A DNA stretch of 64,000 bases from Streptomyces sp. NBC_00464 (GTDB lineage: Bacteria > Actinomycetota > Actinomycetes > Streptomycetales > Streptomycetaceae): positions 2,170,001 to 2,234,000 of the forward strand of contig NZ_CP107899.1 of NCBI RefSeq assembly GCF_036013915.1. The letters run 5' to 3'. Positions 26,028 through 34,928 of this stretch are shown piece by piece. The position numbers were made by a program, and so were the translations under genes. The notes beneath the pieces were generated by a model that ran no database searches, was not told the origin of the DNA, and worked only from the letters and a program-made list of their open reading frames with translations. How positions within the stretch are numbered: the first letter of the stretch is position 1; each line of letters opens with the position of its first letter.

Positions 26028-29000
26028 TCACTCCAGAACGTGCCGGCCCTCCGGCTGCGCGCTGCATGAGGCCCTGAAGGTGCAGTGGGTGCAGTGCTGG
26101 CCGGTCGCTGGGGTGAACCGTTCGTCCAGGACCCGGCCGGCGGCGGTCGCCAGGAGATCGGAGACCCACTCGGTGTCGGGCGGCTCCTGGGCCTGCACCT
26201 TGGGGACGGCGTCGCCGCCCTCCTTCTTGGGGGCGGGCTGGCGCAGCTGTACGAGTTCGGCGCCCCCGGATTCGGGGCGCATGCCGTCGAAGACCTCGTC
26301 GACCGCGCCTTCCCGGACCGCCAGCTGGTACACGGCGAGCTGGGGGTGGCGGGCGACCTCGTCCTTCGTCGGGGACTGCTTGCCGGTCTTGAAGTCGACG
26401 ACGTAGGCGCGGCCCTCGGCATCGCGCTCGACGCGGTCCATGGAGCCGCGGATGCGCACCTCGTACTCCCCCGCCTCCAGCGTCACGTCGAAATCGTGCT
26501 CGCTGGCGGCCGGGGTGCGGCCGGTGCGGTCCATGACGTGCCAGTGCAGGAAGCGTTCGAGGGCGATGCGGGCCTGCTGCTTCTCCTGCTGCGACTTCCA
26601 GGGCGCGTCGAAGACCAGCCCGTCCCAGACCGAGTCGAGCCGCTCCATGAGGACCGTCAGATCGGCGGGCGTACGGCCGGAGGCCACCTCGTCGGCCAGT
26701 ACGTGGACGACGTTGCCGAAGCCCTGGGCCGCGGTCGCCGGGGCGTCGGCCTTCACCTCGCGGCCCAGGAACCACTGGAGGGCGCAGGTGTTGGCCAGCT
26801 GGTCGAGCGCGCTGCCGGACAGGGCGACGGGCTGGTCCCGGTCGCGCAGCGGGACGGCCGAGCGCGTCGGTTCGTACAGGCCCCACCAGCGGTAGGGGTG
26901 GGCCGACGGTACGAGCGGCTGCCCCTCGTCGTCACTGAGCGCCGCGAGCCGGGCGAGGCGGTGGGCGGCCTCCTCGCGCAGCGCGTCGGAGGCGCCGGGG
27001 TCCACGGTGGTGGCGCGCAGCTCGGCGACGAGGGCGGCGACGGCGAGGGGGCGACGCGGGCGGCCGGTGACGTCGCGGGGCTCGACTCCGAGCTCGGCGA
27101 GGAAGCGGGACGGCTGGTCGCCGTCGTCGGCGGGGGCCTTGACCGCGGTGACGATCAGGCGCTCACGGGCACGGGTCGCCGCGACGTAGAAGAGCCGGCG
27201 CTCCTCGGCGAGGAGTGCGCCGGGCGTGAGGGGTTCGGCGATGCCGTCGCGGCCGATCCGGTCCGCTTCGAGCAGCGAGCCGCGGCGGCGCAGGTCGGGC
27301 CAGAGGCCCTCCTGCACTCCGGCGACGACGACCATGCGCCACTCCAGGCCCTTGGAGCGGTGCGCGGTCATCAGCCGTACGGCGTCGGGCCGCACGGAAC
27401 GCCGGGACAGGGTGTCGGCGGCGATGTCCTGGGCGTCGACCTCCTCCAGGAAGTTGAGCGCGCCACGGCCGCCGGTGCGTTCCTCCGCGCGGGCCGCGGT
27501 GTCGAAGAGGGCGCAGACGGCGTCGAGATCGCGGTCGGCGTTGCGCCCGCCCGCGCCCCCGCGCAGCGCGGCGCGCTCCAGCCTGGCCGGCCACGGGGTG
27601 CCGGACCACAGCGCCCACAGCGCTTCCTCGGCGGTGCTGCCGGCTTCGAGGAGCTCGCGCGCCGTGCGCAGCAGTGCACCGAGGCGCTGGGCGCCGCGGG
27701 CGTACGCCGGGTCGTGCGCCACGAGCCGCTCCGGTTCGGCGAGCGCCCGGGCGAGCAGTTCGCCGGAGGGCGCGGGCACCCGGTTGCCGGCGGCGCGCTC
27801 CTCGTCGCGCAGGGCCCGGCCGAGCCGGCGCAGGTCGGCCGCGTCCATGGAGCCGAGGGGTGAGGCGAGGAGGGTGAGCGCCGTCTCGGTGTCGAGCCAG
27901 GGTCCGGGGGCCGGGGCCGAGGCCGGGGTCTCGGGTCCCGCCTCGTCCTCGGCCGCCGTGTCCGCACCCGTGTCCGCGCCCGTGTCCGCGTCCGCGCCCG
28001 TGTCCGCGCCCGTGTCCGTGTCCGCGCCTGTGTCCGCAGCAGCGTCCGCGCCCCGGCGCAGCGCCGCCGCGGCCACCGTGCGCAGGGCCGTCAGCAGCGG
28101 GGCCACCGCCGGTTCGTGGCGCAGGGGCAGGTCGTCGCCGTCGACCTCCAGCGGGACGCCCGCCGAGGTCAGGGCCCGGCGCACCGCGGGGATGGTGCGG
28201 CCGCCGGCCCGGACCAGGACCGCCATCTCGCGCCACGGCACCCCGTCCTCCAGATGCGCCCGGCGCAGCAGGTCGGCGATGTTGTCGAGCTCCGTGGACG
28301 CGGTCGGGTAGGTGTACGTCTCGACGCTGCCGCCCTCGCGGACCGCGCCGAGCTCCCGGTGGGCGCGGACCTTCGCCGACGGCAGCCGGGTGAGCGGCAT
28401 CCGGCGGGTGAGGAGGCGGGTCGCGGCGAGCAGCCGGTCCCCGGAACGCCGCGAGGTGGTGAGGACGCCGACCGGGGCCGGGTCGCCGTCCGCACGCCGG
28501 AACATGTCGGGGAAGTCGAGGATGCCGTTCACATCGGCGCCCCGGAAGGCGTAGATCGACTGGTCCGGGTCGCCGAACGCGATCAGGTTCCGGCCACCGC
28601 CGCCGCCCGGGGTGCTCCCCCGGTTGCCGGCCAGCGCGTGCAGCAGCCGCACCTGCGCCGGGTCGGTGTCCTGGTACTCGTCGACGAAGACGGTGTCGTA
28701 ACTGCCGGCCAGCAGCCCCGCCACCTCGGGGCGCTCGGCGAGCAGCACCGCGCGGTGGACCAGCTCCGCGTAGTCCAGCACCCCCTGGGCGTCCAGGACG
28801 TCGAGGTACTCGGCGAGGAACGCGGCGGCCGCGCCCCAGTCGGGCCGGCCGGTGCGCCGGGCGAAGTCGGCCAGGGCTTCCGGGCCGAGGCCCAGCTCAC
28901 GGCTGCGGGCGAGTACGGCGCGCACCTCGTCGGCGAAGCCGCGCGTGGTCAGGCAGGCCCGAAGTTCGTCGGGCCAGCGGATGTGGTCGTGGCCCTCCTT

Positions 29001-29480
29001 CTCCAGGTCGAGCTGGCCGGCCAGCAGATCGCGGACGGTGACGTCCTGTTCCGGTCCGGAGAGCAGCCGCAGCGGGTCCGCGAAGAGGTCGGCGTCCTGA
29101 TGGGCGCGCACCAGGGCGTAACAGAAGGAGTGGAACGTGGTGGCCTGCGGTCCGCGGACGGCGCCGAGCCGGGCGGCCATCCGGTCCCGCAGCTCGACGG
29201 CGGCCTTGCGGCTGAACGTGAGGACCAGGATGCGGGCCGGGTCGCCGCCCCGGGCGATACGGGCGGCGACCGCTTCGACGAGCGTCGTGGTCTTGCCGGT
29301 GCCGGGCCCGGCGAGCACCAGCAGCGGGCCGCCGGTGTGGTCAACCACCGCGCGTTGCGAGGCGTCAAGGAGAGGGGGCTCCACGGAGCCCGGCAGGGTA
29401 CGCACCAGTCGGTACGCGCCCGTGGTCCGACGCCGTGCCTGACGGTGCGGACTGTTCCGGGTGGTGGAGGAGGAGCTCAC
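26028..29480 (-). CDS. adnA: AdnA-like UvrD/REP helicase with iron-sulfur RecB-type nuclease domain
   Basis: A 1150-residue helicase-nuclease. Motor: AGPGTGKTTT (Walker A), FVDEYQDTDP (II), FGDPDQSIYAFRGA (III), TAHRSKGLEWRMVVVAG (V), FYVAATRARERL (VI). Nuclease: SMDRVERD, YVVDFKTGKQ and PQLAVYQLA. Four cysteines (one in NTCALQWFL, three in CTHCTFRASC) frame the nuclease as in AddB-type Fe-S nucleases. A low-complexity Ala/Asp/Thr/Gly insert (~27958-28046) interrupts the middle. GTG at 29480 chosen; ribosome site weak. Partner of the adnB-like gene. Counterpart of Rv3202c. Confidence 0.85.
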   Translation of the reverse strand: MSSSSTTRNSPHRQARRRTTGAYRLVRTLPGSVEPPLLDASQRAVVDHTGGPLLVLAGPGTGKTTTLVEAVAARIARGGDPARILVLTFSRKAAVELRDRMAARLGAVRGPQATTFHSFCYALVRAHQDADLFADPLRLLSGPEQDVTVRDLLAGQLDLEKEGHDHIRWPDELRACLTTRGFADEVRAVLARSRELGLGPEALADFARRTGRPDWGAAAAFLAEYLDVLDAQGVLDYAELVHRAVLLAERPEVAGLLAGSYDTVFVDEYQDTDPAQVRLLHALAGNRGSTPGGGGGRNLIAFGDPDQSIYAFRGADVNGILDFPDMFRRADGDPAPVGVLTTSRRSGDRLLAATRLLTRRMPLTRLPSAKVRAHRELGAVREGGSVETYTYPTASTELDNIADLLRRAHLEDGVPWREMAVLVRAGGRTIPAVRRALTSAGVPLEVDGDDLPLRHEPAVAPLLTALRTVAAAALRRGADAAADTGADTDTGADTGADADTGADTGADTAAEDEAGPETPASAPAPGPWLDTETALTLLASPLGSMDAADLRRLGRALRDEERAAGNRVPAPSGELLARALAEPERLVAHDPAYARGAQRLGALLRTARELLEAGSTAEEALWALWSGTPWPARLERAALRGGAGGRNADRDLDAVCALFDTAARAEERTGGRGALNFLEEVDAQDIAADTLSRRSVRPDAVRLMTAHRSKGLEWRMVVVAGVQEGLWPDLRRRGSLLEADRIGRDGIAEPLTPGALLAEERRLFYVAATRARERLIVTAVKAPADDGDQPSRFLAELGVEPRDVTGRPRRPLAVAALVAELRATTVDPGASDALREEAAHRLARLAALSDDEGQPLVPSAHPYRWWGLYEPTRSAVPLRDRDQPVALSGSALDQLANTCALQWFLGREVKADAPATAAQGFGNVVHVLADEVASGRTPADLTVLMERLDSVWDGLVFDAPWKSQQEKQQARIALERFLHWHVMDRTGRTPAASEHDFDVTLEAGEYEVRIRGSMDRVERDAEGRAYVVDFKTGKQSPTKDEVARHPQLAVYQLAVREGAVDEVFDGMRPESGGAELVQLRQPAPKKEGGDAVPKVQAQEPPDTEWVSDLLATAAGRVLDERFTPATGQHCTHCTFRASCSAQPEGRHVLE
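27958..28046. repeat. Minisatellite in the adnA-like gene coding an Ala-Asp-Thr-Gly linker
   Basis: Degenerate units of GTGTCCGCGCCC and GTGTCCGCG are repeated about ten times, all in multiples of 3 bp. They encode an (A-D-T-G)n acidic insert not expected in the helicase fold. It may vary in length between strains. Confidence 0.8.
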
Positions 29481-29709
29481 GTGGGGATCGCCGGTCCTGG
29501 TGGGTGTGCTGGGGGTGCTGGAGATGAGGGTGCGGCGCGTGCCGCGAACTGACGACGCTACTCCGGCGAGGCCGCCGATTGGTGCGGGACGGATGCGTGG
29601 ATCGTCACGTTCCGCCGGGCGGAAGGACCGGGCACTGTCTCCGCTGCACGCTTCCTGTGCGTCGCACGGGCCCGGCTCCGCCCGATGTGCCGCCGGATGG
29701 CCGAAGCTG

Positions 29710-30114
29710 TCAGGTGTGAGATCCCCCGCCGCCGTCGCCCTCCGTGCCCGGCCCGCCCGGTGCGCCGCCCGTCGCCCCGCCGTCCCACCGTGCGCGCCGC
29801 ATGTCGAGACGCGGCACGTGGCCGTCCGCGGAGCGCGAGGCCTCGCGCAGCGGGGTGTTCTCCTCGCGGTAGTGATCCAGCGCCCGCAGCTCGTGGCCGG
29901 GCAGCAGCGCACCGTCGGCGCGCACCACGCGCCACCACGGCACCGCTCCCCCGTACAGCGCCATGACCCGGCCGACCTGGCGCGGCCCGCCGTCCCCCAG
30001 CCACTCCGCGATGTCGCCGTAGGTCATGACGCGGCCGGGCGGGATCAGTTCGGCGACGTCGAGCACGCGCTCCGCGTACTCCGGCAACGCGTCGCTCGTC
30101 GGGTGTTCGCTCAT
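29710..30114 (-). CDS. Alkyltransferase-like protein (MGMT fold, no catalytic Cys)
   Basis: A 134-residue MGMT C-terminal-domain protein. The HTH text is present (RVMTYGDIAEWLG, PRQVGRVMALYGG), but the alkyl-acceptor motif PCHR is replaced by PWWR (P59-R62), so the Cys is a Trp. Such ATL proteins bind O6-alkylguanine and hand the lesion to nucleotide-excision repair instead of repairing it. The Gly-rich C-terminus is disordered. ATG at 30114 with AGGA upstream. Counterpart of Rv3204. Confidence 0.88.
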   Translation of the reverse strand: MSEHPTSDALPEYAERVLDVAELIPPGRVMTYGDIAEWLGDGGPRQVGRVMALYGGAVPWWRVVRADGALLPGHELRALDHYREENTPLREASRSADGHVPRLDMRRARWDGGATGGAPGGPGTEGDGGGGSHT

Positions 30115-30335
30115 CCGGCCCATCCTGCCGTACGCCGCCGACACTCCGGCCTGTTCCGTGTCCGGCCGGACACGGAGTGTGCGCGGGGGCGGAATGGAGC
30201 GTATCTTGCGCATCGCGCGCCCCCGCATCGCACCCTGATGCCCCCCTCCGCCCGCCGGCCGTGCCACCATCATGCGGGCGGTGACCGGTGATACGAGAAG
30301 ACGAAGACCAATCAGAGGCGACGAAGGAGCAGGGC

Positions 30336-33167
30336 GTGCAGCCACCGAAGGCGGCCGACGCCTCTGATGCCGAGCCGCACCCCGAGGAGAACGGGCAGCA
30401 GCCCGGCGCCCGCCCGCAGGCCTCCTCGGCCCGGTCCGGATCCGCCCCTGAGGTCCCCTCGGACCGGTCCGGATCCGCCCCTGAGACCCCCTCGGACCGG
30501 CCCGGCGCCGACGACCCGCAGACCTACCCGGATCATCTGGACGGCTCGACGCTCTCGACCGCCGAGGCGGCCCTGTCCGACCGTGTCTCGGGCGACGAAC
30601 CCCTGCTCCCCGCCCGGGTGCACCGCCCCTCCGATCTGCTGCGGCTCCTCATCGGGGTCCTCGCGATCGTCGTGCTGTTCGCCGTCGCCGCATTCGCCCA
30701 CGGCACGACGGCGGGCCTCGAACAGGACATCAACAAGGGCACCGGACAGGCGCCCGATCTGCTCATCAAGATCGCCGGCCTCGTCTCCAGCATCGCCGTG
30801 CTGCTCGTCCCGGTGGCCTTCGCCATCGAGCGGCTGATCAAACGCGACGGGCTGCGGATCGCGGACGGTGTCCTGGCCGCCGTGCTCGCGCACGGGGTGA
30901 CGCTCGCCACGGATCTGTGGGTGTCCAATTCCGCGTCCGGCACCATTCAGGACGCCCTGACCCAGCCCCAGCCCGGTGACGCGCTCACCGACCCCGTACA
31001 CGGCTATCTCGCCCCGGTGATCGCCTATATGACCGCGGTCGGCATGGCGAGACGGCCACGGTGGCGGGTCGTGCTGTGGGTGGTGCTGCTGCTCGACGCC
31101 TTCACCATGCTGGTCGGCGGGTACACCACCCCGCTCTCGATCATCCTCACGGTGCTCATCGGCTGGACGGTCGCGTACGGCACGCTGTACACGGTCGGCT
31201 CGCCGAACGTCCGGCCGACCGGCCAGCACCTGATGGCCGGTCTGCGCCACGTCGGCTTCCGCCCGGTCACCGCGATGCGGGCCGACGACGCGCCCGACTC
31301 GGGTGACCAGAGCGACCGCGGGCGCCGCTACGTGGTCTCGCTGGAGGACGGCCCACCGCTCGACGTGACGGTCGTGGACCGCGAACAACAGGCGCAGGGC
31401 TTCTTCTACCGTGTGTGGCGCAGGCTCACCCTGCGCGGCATCACCCAGCGGCGTTCCATCCAGTCGCTGCGCCAGGCACTGGAGCAGGAGGCGCTGCTCG
31501 CGTACGCGGCGATCGCCGCCGGCGCCAACGCCCCCAAGCTGATCGCCACCTCCGAGCTCGGTCCGGACGCCGTGATGCTGGTGTACGAGCACATCGGCGG
31601 GCGTTCGCTGGACGCCCTGGAGGATTCCGAGATCACCGACGACCTGGTGCGCGGCGCCTGGCGTCAGGTGCAGGCGCTCCAGTCGCGGCGGATCGCGCAC
31701 CGCAGGCTCACCGGTGACGCCATCCTGGTGGATCGTTCCGGCAAGGTGTTCGTCACGGATCTGCGCGGCGGCGAGATCGCGGCCGGTGATCTGGTCCTGC
31801 GGATGGACGTCGCCCAACTGCTCACCACCACGGGTCTCCGGGTGGGCGCCGAGCGCGCGGTCGCGTCCGCGCTCGCGGTACTCGGCCCGGACGCCGTCGC
31901 CGACTGTCTGCCGCTGCTCCAGCCGATCGCGCTCAGCCGCTCCACCCGCGCCCACCTGCGCAGGCTCGCCCGGGAGCGGTCGCAGCGCGAACGCGAGGCG
32001 GTACTGGACGCCTCGGACGCGGCGAAGCGGGCCCGGTCGCAGGAAGCGGAGCACACCGACGACGCCGGCCACAGGACCGGCCGCAAGTCGCAGCGCACCG
32101 AGAAGCAGGCCGAGAAGCGGGCCATGGACGACGCGCTGGACGGGGCCCGTGAGGAGGATCTGCTCTCCCAGATCCGCCAGGAAGTGCTGCTGATCCGGCC
32201 GCAGGCCCCGGTCGAGCCGGTCCGTCTGGAGCGCATCAAGCCGCGCACCCTGTTCAGCTTCATCGCCGGTGCCATCGCCGCGTACTTCCTGATCTCGCAG
32301 GTCACCGAGGCCGACTTCGGTGCGGTGGTCGAGCAGGCGGAGTGGGGCTGGGTGGCGGCCGCGCTCGGTTTCTCGGCGCTCAGCTACATCGCGGCGGCGA
32401 TGAGCCTGCTGGGCTTCGTGCCCGAGCGGGTGCCGTTCGGCAAGACGGTGCTGGCGCAGGTCGCCGGCTCGTTCGTGAAGATCGTGGCCCCGGCCGCAGT
32501 GGGCGGTGTCGCGCTGAACACCCGGTTCCTCCAGCGTTCCGGCGTGCGTCCGGGGCTCGCGGTCGCGAGTGTCGGCGCCTCTCAGCTGTTCGGGCTCGGC
32601 TGCCACATCGTGCTGCTGGCCGCGTTCGGCTATCTGACCGGTACGGAGAAGACGCCGTCCTCGCTCACCCCGTCCAGGACGGTGATCGCGGGGCTGCTGA
32701 CGGTCGCCGTGCTAGTGCTGGTGGTCACCGCGATCCCGTTCCTGCGGAAGTTCGTGGTGACCCGGGTGCGGTCGCTGTTCGCCGGAGTCGTACCGCGCAT
32801 GCTCGATGTCGTACAGCGGCCGCAGAAGCTGCTCACCGGCATCGGCGGGATGCTGCTGCTGACCGGCCTGTTCGTGATGTGCCTGGACGCGTCGGTCCGG
32901 GCGTTCAGCGGCCCGGACACCCCGCACCTCAGCTACGCGAGCATCGCGGTGGTCTTCCTCGCCGGCAACGCGTTGGGCTCGGCGGCCCCGACCCCGGGCG
33001 GTATGGGTGCGGTCGAGGGCGCGCTGACCCTCGGTCTGATCGCGGTCGGCCTGCCGAAGGAGGTCGCGGCGCCCGCGGTGCTGCTGTACCGCCTGATGAC
33101 GCTGTGGCTGCCGGTGCTTCCCGGCTGGCTCTGCTTCAACCATCTGACGCGCAAGGGCGAGCTCTAG
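30336..33167 (+). CDS. Large flippase-like (UPF0104/LPG-synthase TM) membrane protein with kinase-like middle domain
   Basis: A 943-residue integral membrane protein. Order: disordered acidic N-terminus (~1-95), about six TM helices (~105-290), a soluble domain (~340-600) with kinase-like text (LVYEHIGGRSLDAL, IAHRRLTGDAILVDRSG, VTDLRGGEIA) lacking a proper HRD/DFG set, a charged helical linker, and a C-terminal lysylphosphatidylglycerol-synthase-TM/flippase domain with ~8 TMs ending in SAAPTPGGMGAVEGAL. Lipid or polyprenyl-linked substrate transfer is inferred. The GTG at 30336 is preferred over the GTG at 30288 because AAGGAG lies 6 nt upstream. Confidence 0.85.
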   Translation: MQPPKAADASDAEPHPEENGQQPGARPQASSARSGSAPEVPSDRSGSAPETPSDRPGADDPQTYPDHLDGSTLSTAEAALSDRVSGDEPLLPARVHRPSDLLRLLIGVLAIVVLFAVAAFAHGTTAGLEQDINKGTGQAPDLLIKIAGLVSSIAVLLVPVAFAIERLIKRDGLRIADGVLAAVLAHGVTLATDLWVSNSASGTIQDALTQPQPGDALTDPVHGYLAPVIAYMTAVGMARRPRWRVVLWVVLLLDAFTMLVGGYTTPLSIILTVLIGWTVAYGTLYTVGSPNVRPTGQHLMAGLRHVGFRPVTAMRADDAPDSGDQSDRGRRYVVSLEDGPPLDVTVVDREQQAQGFFYRVWRRLTLRGITQRRSIQSLRQALEQEALLAYAAIAAGANAPKLIATSELGPDAVMLVYEHIGGRSLDALEDSEITDDLVRGAWRQVQALQSRRIAHRRLTGDAILVDRSGKVFVTDLRGGEIAAGDLVLRMDVAQLLTTTGLRVGAERAVASALAVLGPDAVADCLPLLQPIALSRSTRAHLRRLARERSQREREAVLDASDAAKRARSQEAEHTDDAGHRTGRKSQRTEKQAEKRAMDDALDGAREEDLLSQIRQEVLLIRPQAPVEPVRLERIKPRTLFSFIAGAIAAYFLISQVTEADFGAVVEQAEWGWVAAALGFSALSYIAAAMSLLGFVPERVPFGKTVLAQVAGSFVKIVAPAAVGGVALNTRFLQRSGVRPGLAVASVGASQLFGLGCHIVLLAAFGYLTGTEKTPSSLTPSRTVIAGLLTVAVLVLVVTAIPFLRKFVVTRVRSLFAGVVPRMLDVVQRPQKLLTGIGGMLLLTGLFVMCLDASVRAFSGPDTPHLSYASIAVVFLAGNALGSAAPTPGGMGAVEGALTLGLIAVGLPKEVAAPAVLLYRLMTLWLPVLPGWLCFNHLTRKGEL

Positions 33168-33193
33168 GGCCCCGCGGGCCCAGCATGATCCAG

Positions 33194-33220
33194 ACGAGAG
33201 GCTCTGGGGGCCTCTCGTTT
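33194..33220 (+). terminator. Terminator after the flippase-like gene
   Basis: ACGAGAGG (33194-33201) and CCTCTCGT (33211-33218) pair perfectly with a 9-nt loop, followed by TT. It separates the large membrane-protein gene from the first esterase. Confidence 0.75.
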
Positions 33221-33268
33221 GGACCGGCGCCCCGTGCGCACCCCGGGGCGCCGCCGCACGATGGAGCG

Positions 33269-34855
33269 ATGAGGACCTCCCCTGCCCTGCGCGCCGCGGC
33301 CCTCGCCGGCGCCGTCACCGTGCTGCTTCCCCTCGCCGGCTGTTCGGACGGGGGTGGCGGGGAGAGCTCGCCCCACGCCGCCGGGACTGCCGCGACCACC
33401 ACCCCCGCCGGCCTCGCATCCCAGCAGCTGAAGTGGACGCCGTGCCCGGCACCTTCCCAGGCACAGGGCGGCGGAGCCTCGCCCTCCCCGCTGCCCGGCG
33501 GGGCCGTCTGGGAGTGCTCGTTCATGAACGTCCCGCTCGACTACGCGGAGCCGGAAGGCGACACCATCGAGCTGGCGCTCGTCCGCGCGAAGGCGATGGA
33601 CGCGAAGAAGCGGATCGGTTCGCTCATCTTCAACTTCGGCGGCCCCGGCGCCTCCGGTGTCGCCACCCTGCCCGCCTTCGGTACGGAGTACGACAAGCTC
33701 CGCACCCGCTACGACCTGGTGAGCTTCGATCCGCGCGGAGTCGGCCGCAGCGCGGGCGTGGAGTGCGAGGACGACGCGCAGCTGGACGCGCGGTACGAGG
33801 GCGACGGCACGCCCGACGACGCGGCGGAGGAGAAGGCGTTCACCGAGGACACGAAGACGTATGCGGACGCCTGCGAGAAGAACTCGGGCAAGGAGCTCCC
33901 CTTCGTGGGGACGACGAACGCCGCCCGCGACATGGACCTGATGCGTCAGGTGCTCGGCGACGACAAGCTGTACTACTTCGGCATCTCGTACGGAACCGAA
34001 CTGGGCGGCGTCTACGCGCACTTGTTCCCCGGACACGTCGGCAGATCGGTCCTGGACGCGGTGGTCGACCCGACCGAGGACGCGGAGCAGTCCTCCCTCG
34101 GCCAGGCCAAGGGCTTCCAGCTCGCCCTGGACAACTTCGCCGCGGACTGCGTGGACCGGGGCGACGCCTGCAAGCTGCCCGGTGCCACCGCCGAGGAGGT
34201 CGAACAAGGAGTGTCCGGCCTCCTCGACCGGCTGGAGAAGAAGCCCGTACCGGGCATCGGTTCCCGGAAGCTGACGCAGACGCAGGCCACCACCGGCATC
34301 GCGGCGGCGCTCTACTCCAAGGAGACCTGGCCCCTGCTGGAGCAGGGTGTGGACGAGGCGGACGGCGGCAACGGCGCGCTGCTCCTCGCTCTCGCGGACT
34401 CCCTCAACGGGCGCTCCGAGGACGGCCACTACGACAATTCCGCCGCGGCCAACACCGCCATCAACTGCGCGGACTCCAAGGAGCGTTTCACCCTCGACCA
34501 GACCAAGGCGAAGCTTCCCGCGCTCCACGACGCCTCACCGGTCTTCGGCGACTACCTCGGCTGGGGCCTGATGGCGTGCACCGGCTGGCCGGTGGCGGGC
34601 GCCTGGGACACCCCGGACGTCAGCGCCGGGGGCGCGGCGCCCGTCCTGGTCATCGGCAACACCGGTGACCCGGCGACTCCGTACGCGGGCGCGAAGGCGA
34701 TGGCCGAGGAACTGGGCGAGGGCGTCGGCGTGGAGATGACGTACAAGGGCGAGGGCCATGGCGCGTACAACAGCGGCAGCGCCTGTGTGCAGAAGGCGGT
34801 GGGCGGCTACCTCCTGGACGGAAAGGTGCCGGCCGACGGGACGGTCTGCGGATAG
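33269..34855 (+). CDS. Secreted S33-family hydrolase lipoprotein (tripeptidyl aminopeptidase-like), copy 1
   Basis: A 528-residue alpha/beta hydrolase exported as a lipoprotein: hydrophobic signal ending in lipobox LAGC (C~26), then a Gly/Ser linker. Catalytic machinery: oxyanion loop NFGGPGASG, nucleophile GISYGTELGG, acid in IGNTGDPATPY and His in GEGHGAY, with the typical S33 C-terminal VPADGTVCG. Resembles Streptomyces SlpD/SlpE and Tap aminopeptidases. ATG at 33269. Followed 73 nt later by a paralogue, so the pair arose by tandem duplication. Confidence 0.9.
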   Translation: MRTSPALRAAALAGAVTVLLPLAGCSDGGGGESSPHAAGTAATTTPAGLASQQLKWTPCPAPSQAQGGGASPSPLPGGAVWECSFMNVPLDYAEPEGDTIELALVRAKAMDAKKRIGSLIFNFGGPGASGVATLPAFGTEYDKLRTRYDLVSFDPRGVGRSAGVECEDDAQLDARYEGDGTPDDAAEEKAFTEDTKTYADACEKNSGKELPFVGTTNAARDMDLMRQVLGDDKLYYFGISYGTELGGVYAHLFPGHVGRSVLDAVVDPTEDAEQSSLGQAKGFQLALDNFAADCVDRGDACKLPGATAEEVEQGVSGLLDRLEKKPVPGIGSRKLTQTQATTGIAAALYSKETWPLLEQGVDEADGGNGALLLALADSLNGRSEDGHYDNSAAANTAINCADSKERFTLDQTKAKLPALHDASPVFGDYLGWGLMACTGWPVAGAWDTPDVSAGGAAPVLVIGNTGDPATPYAGAKAMAEELGEGVGVEMTYKGEGHGAYNSGSACVQKAVGGYLLDGKVPADGTVCG

Positions 34856-34928
34856 GCGTGCCGGCCCGCGCGCCTACCATGGGCGCGAACTGCCGGACGG
34901 GCAGGCACGATCGGGGAGGGACGTACAC

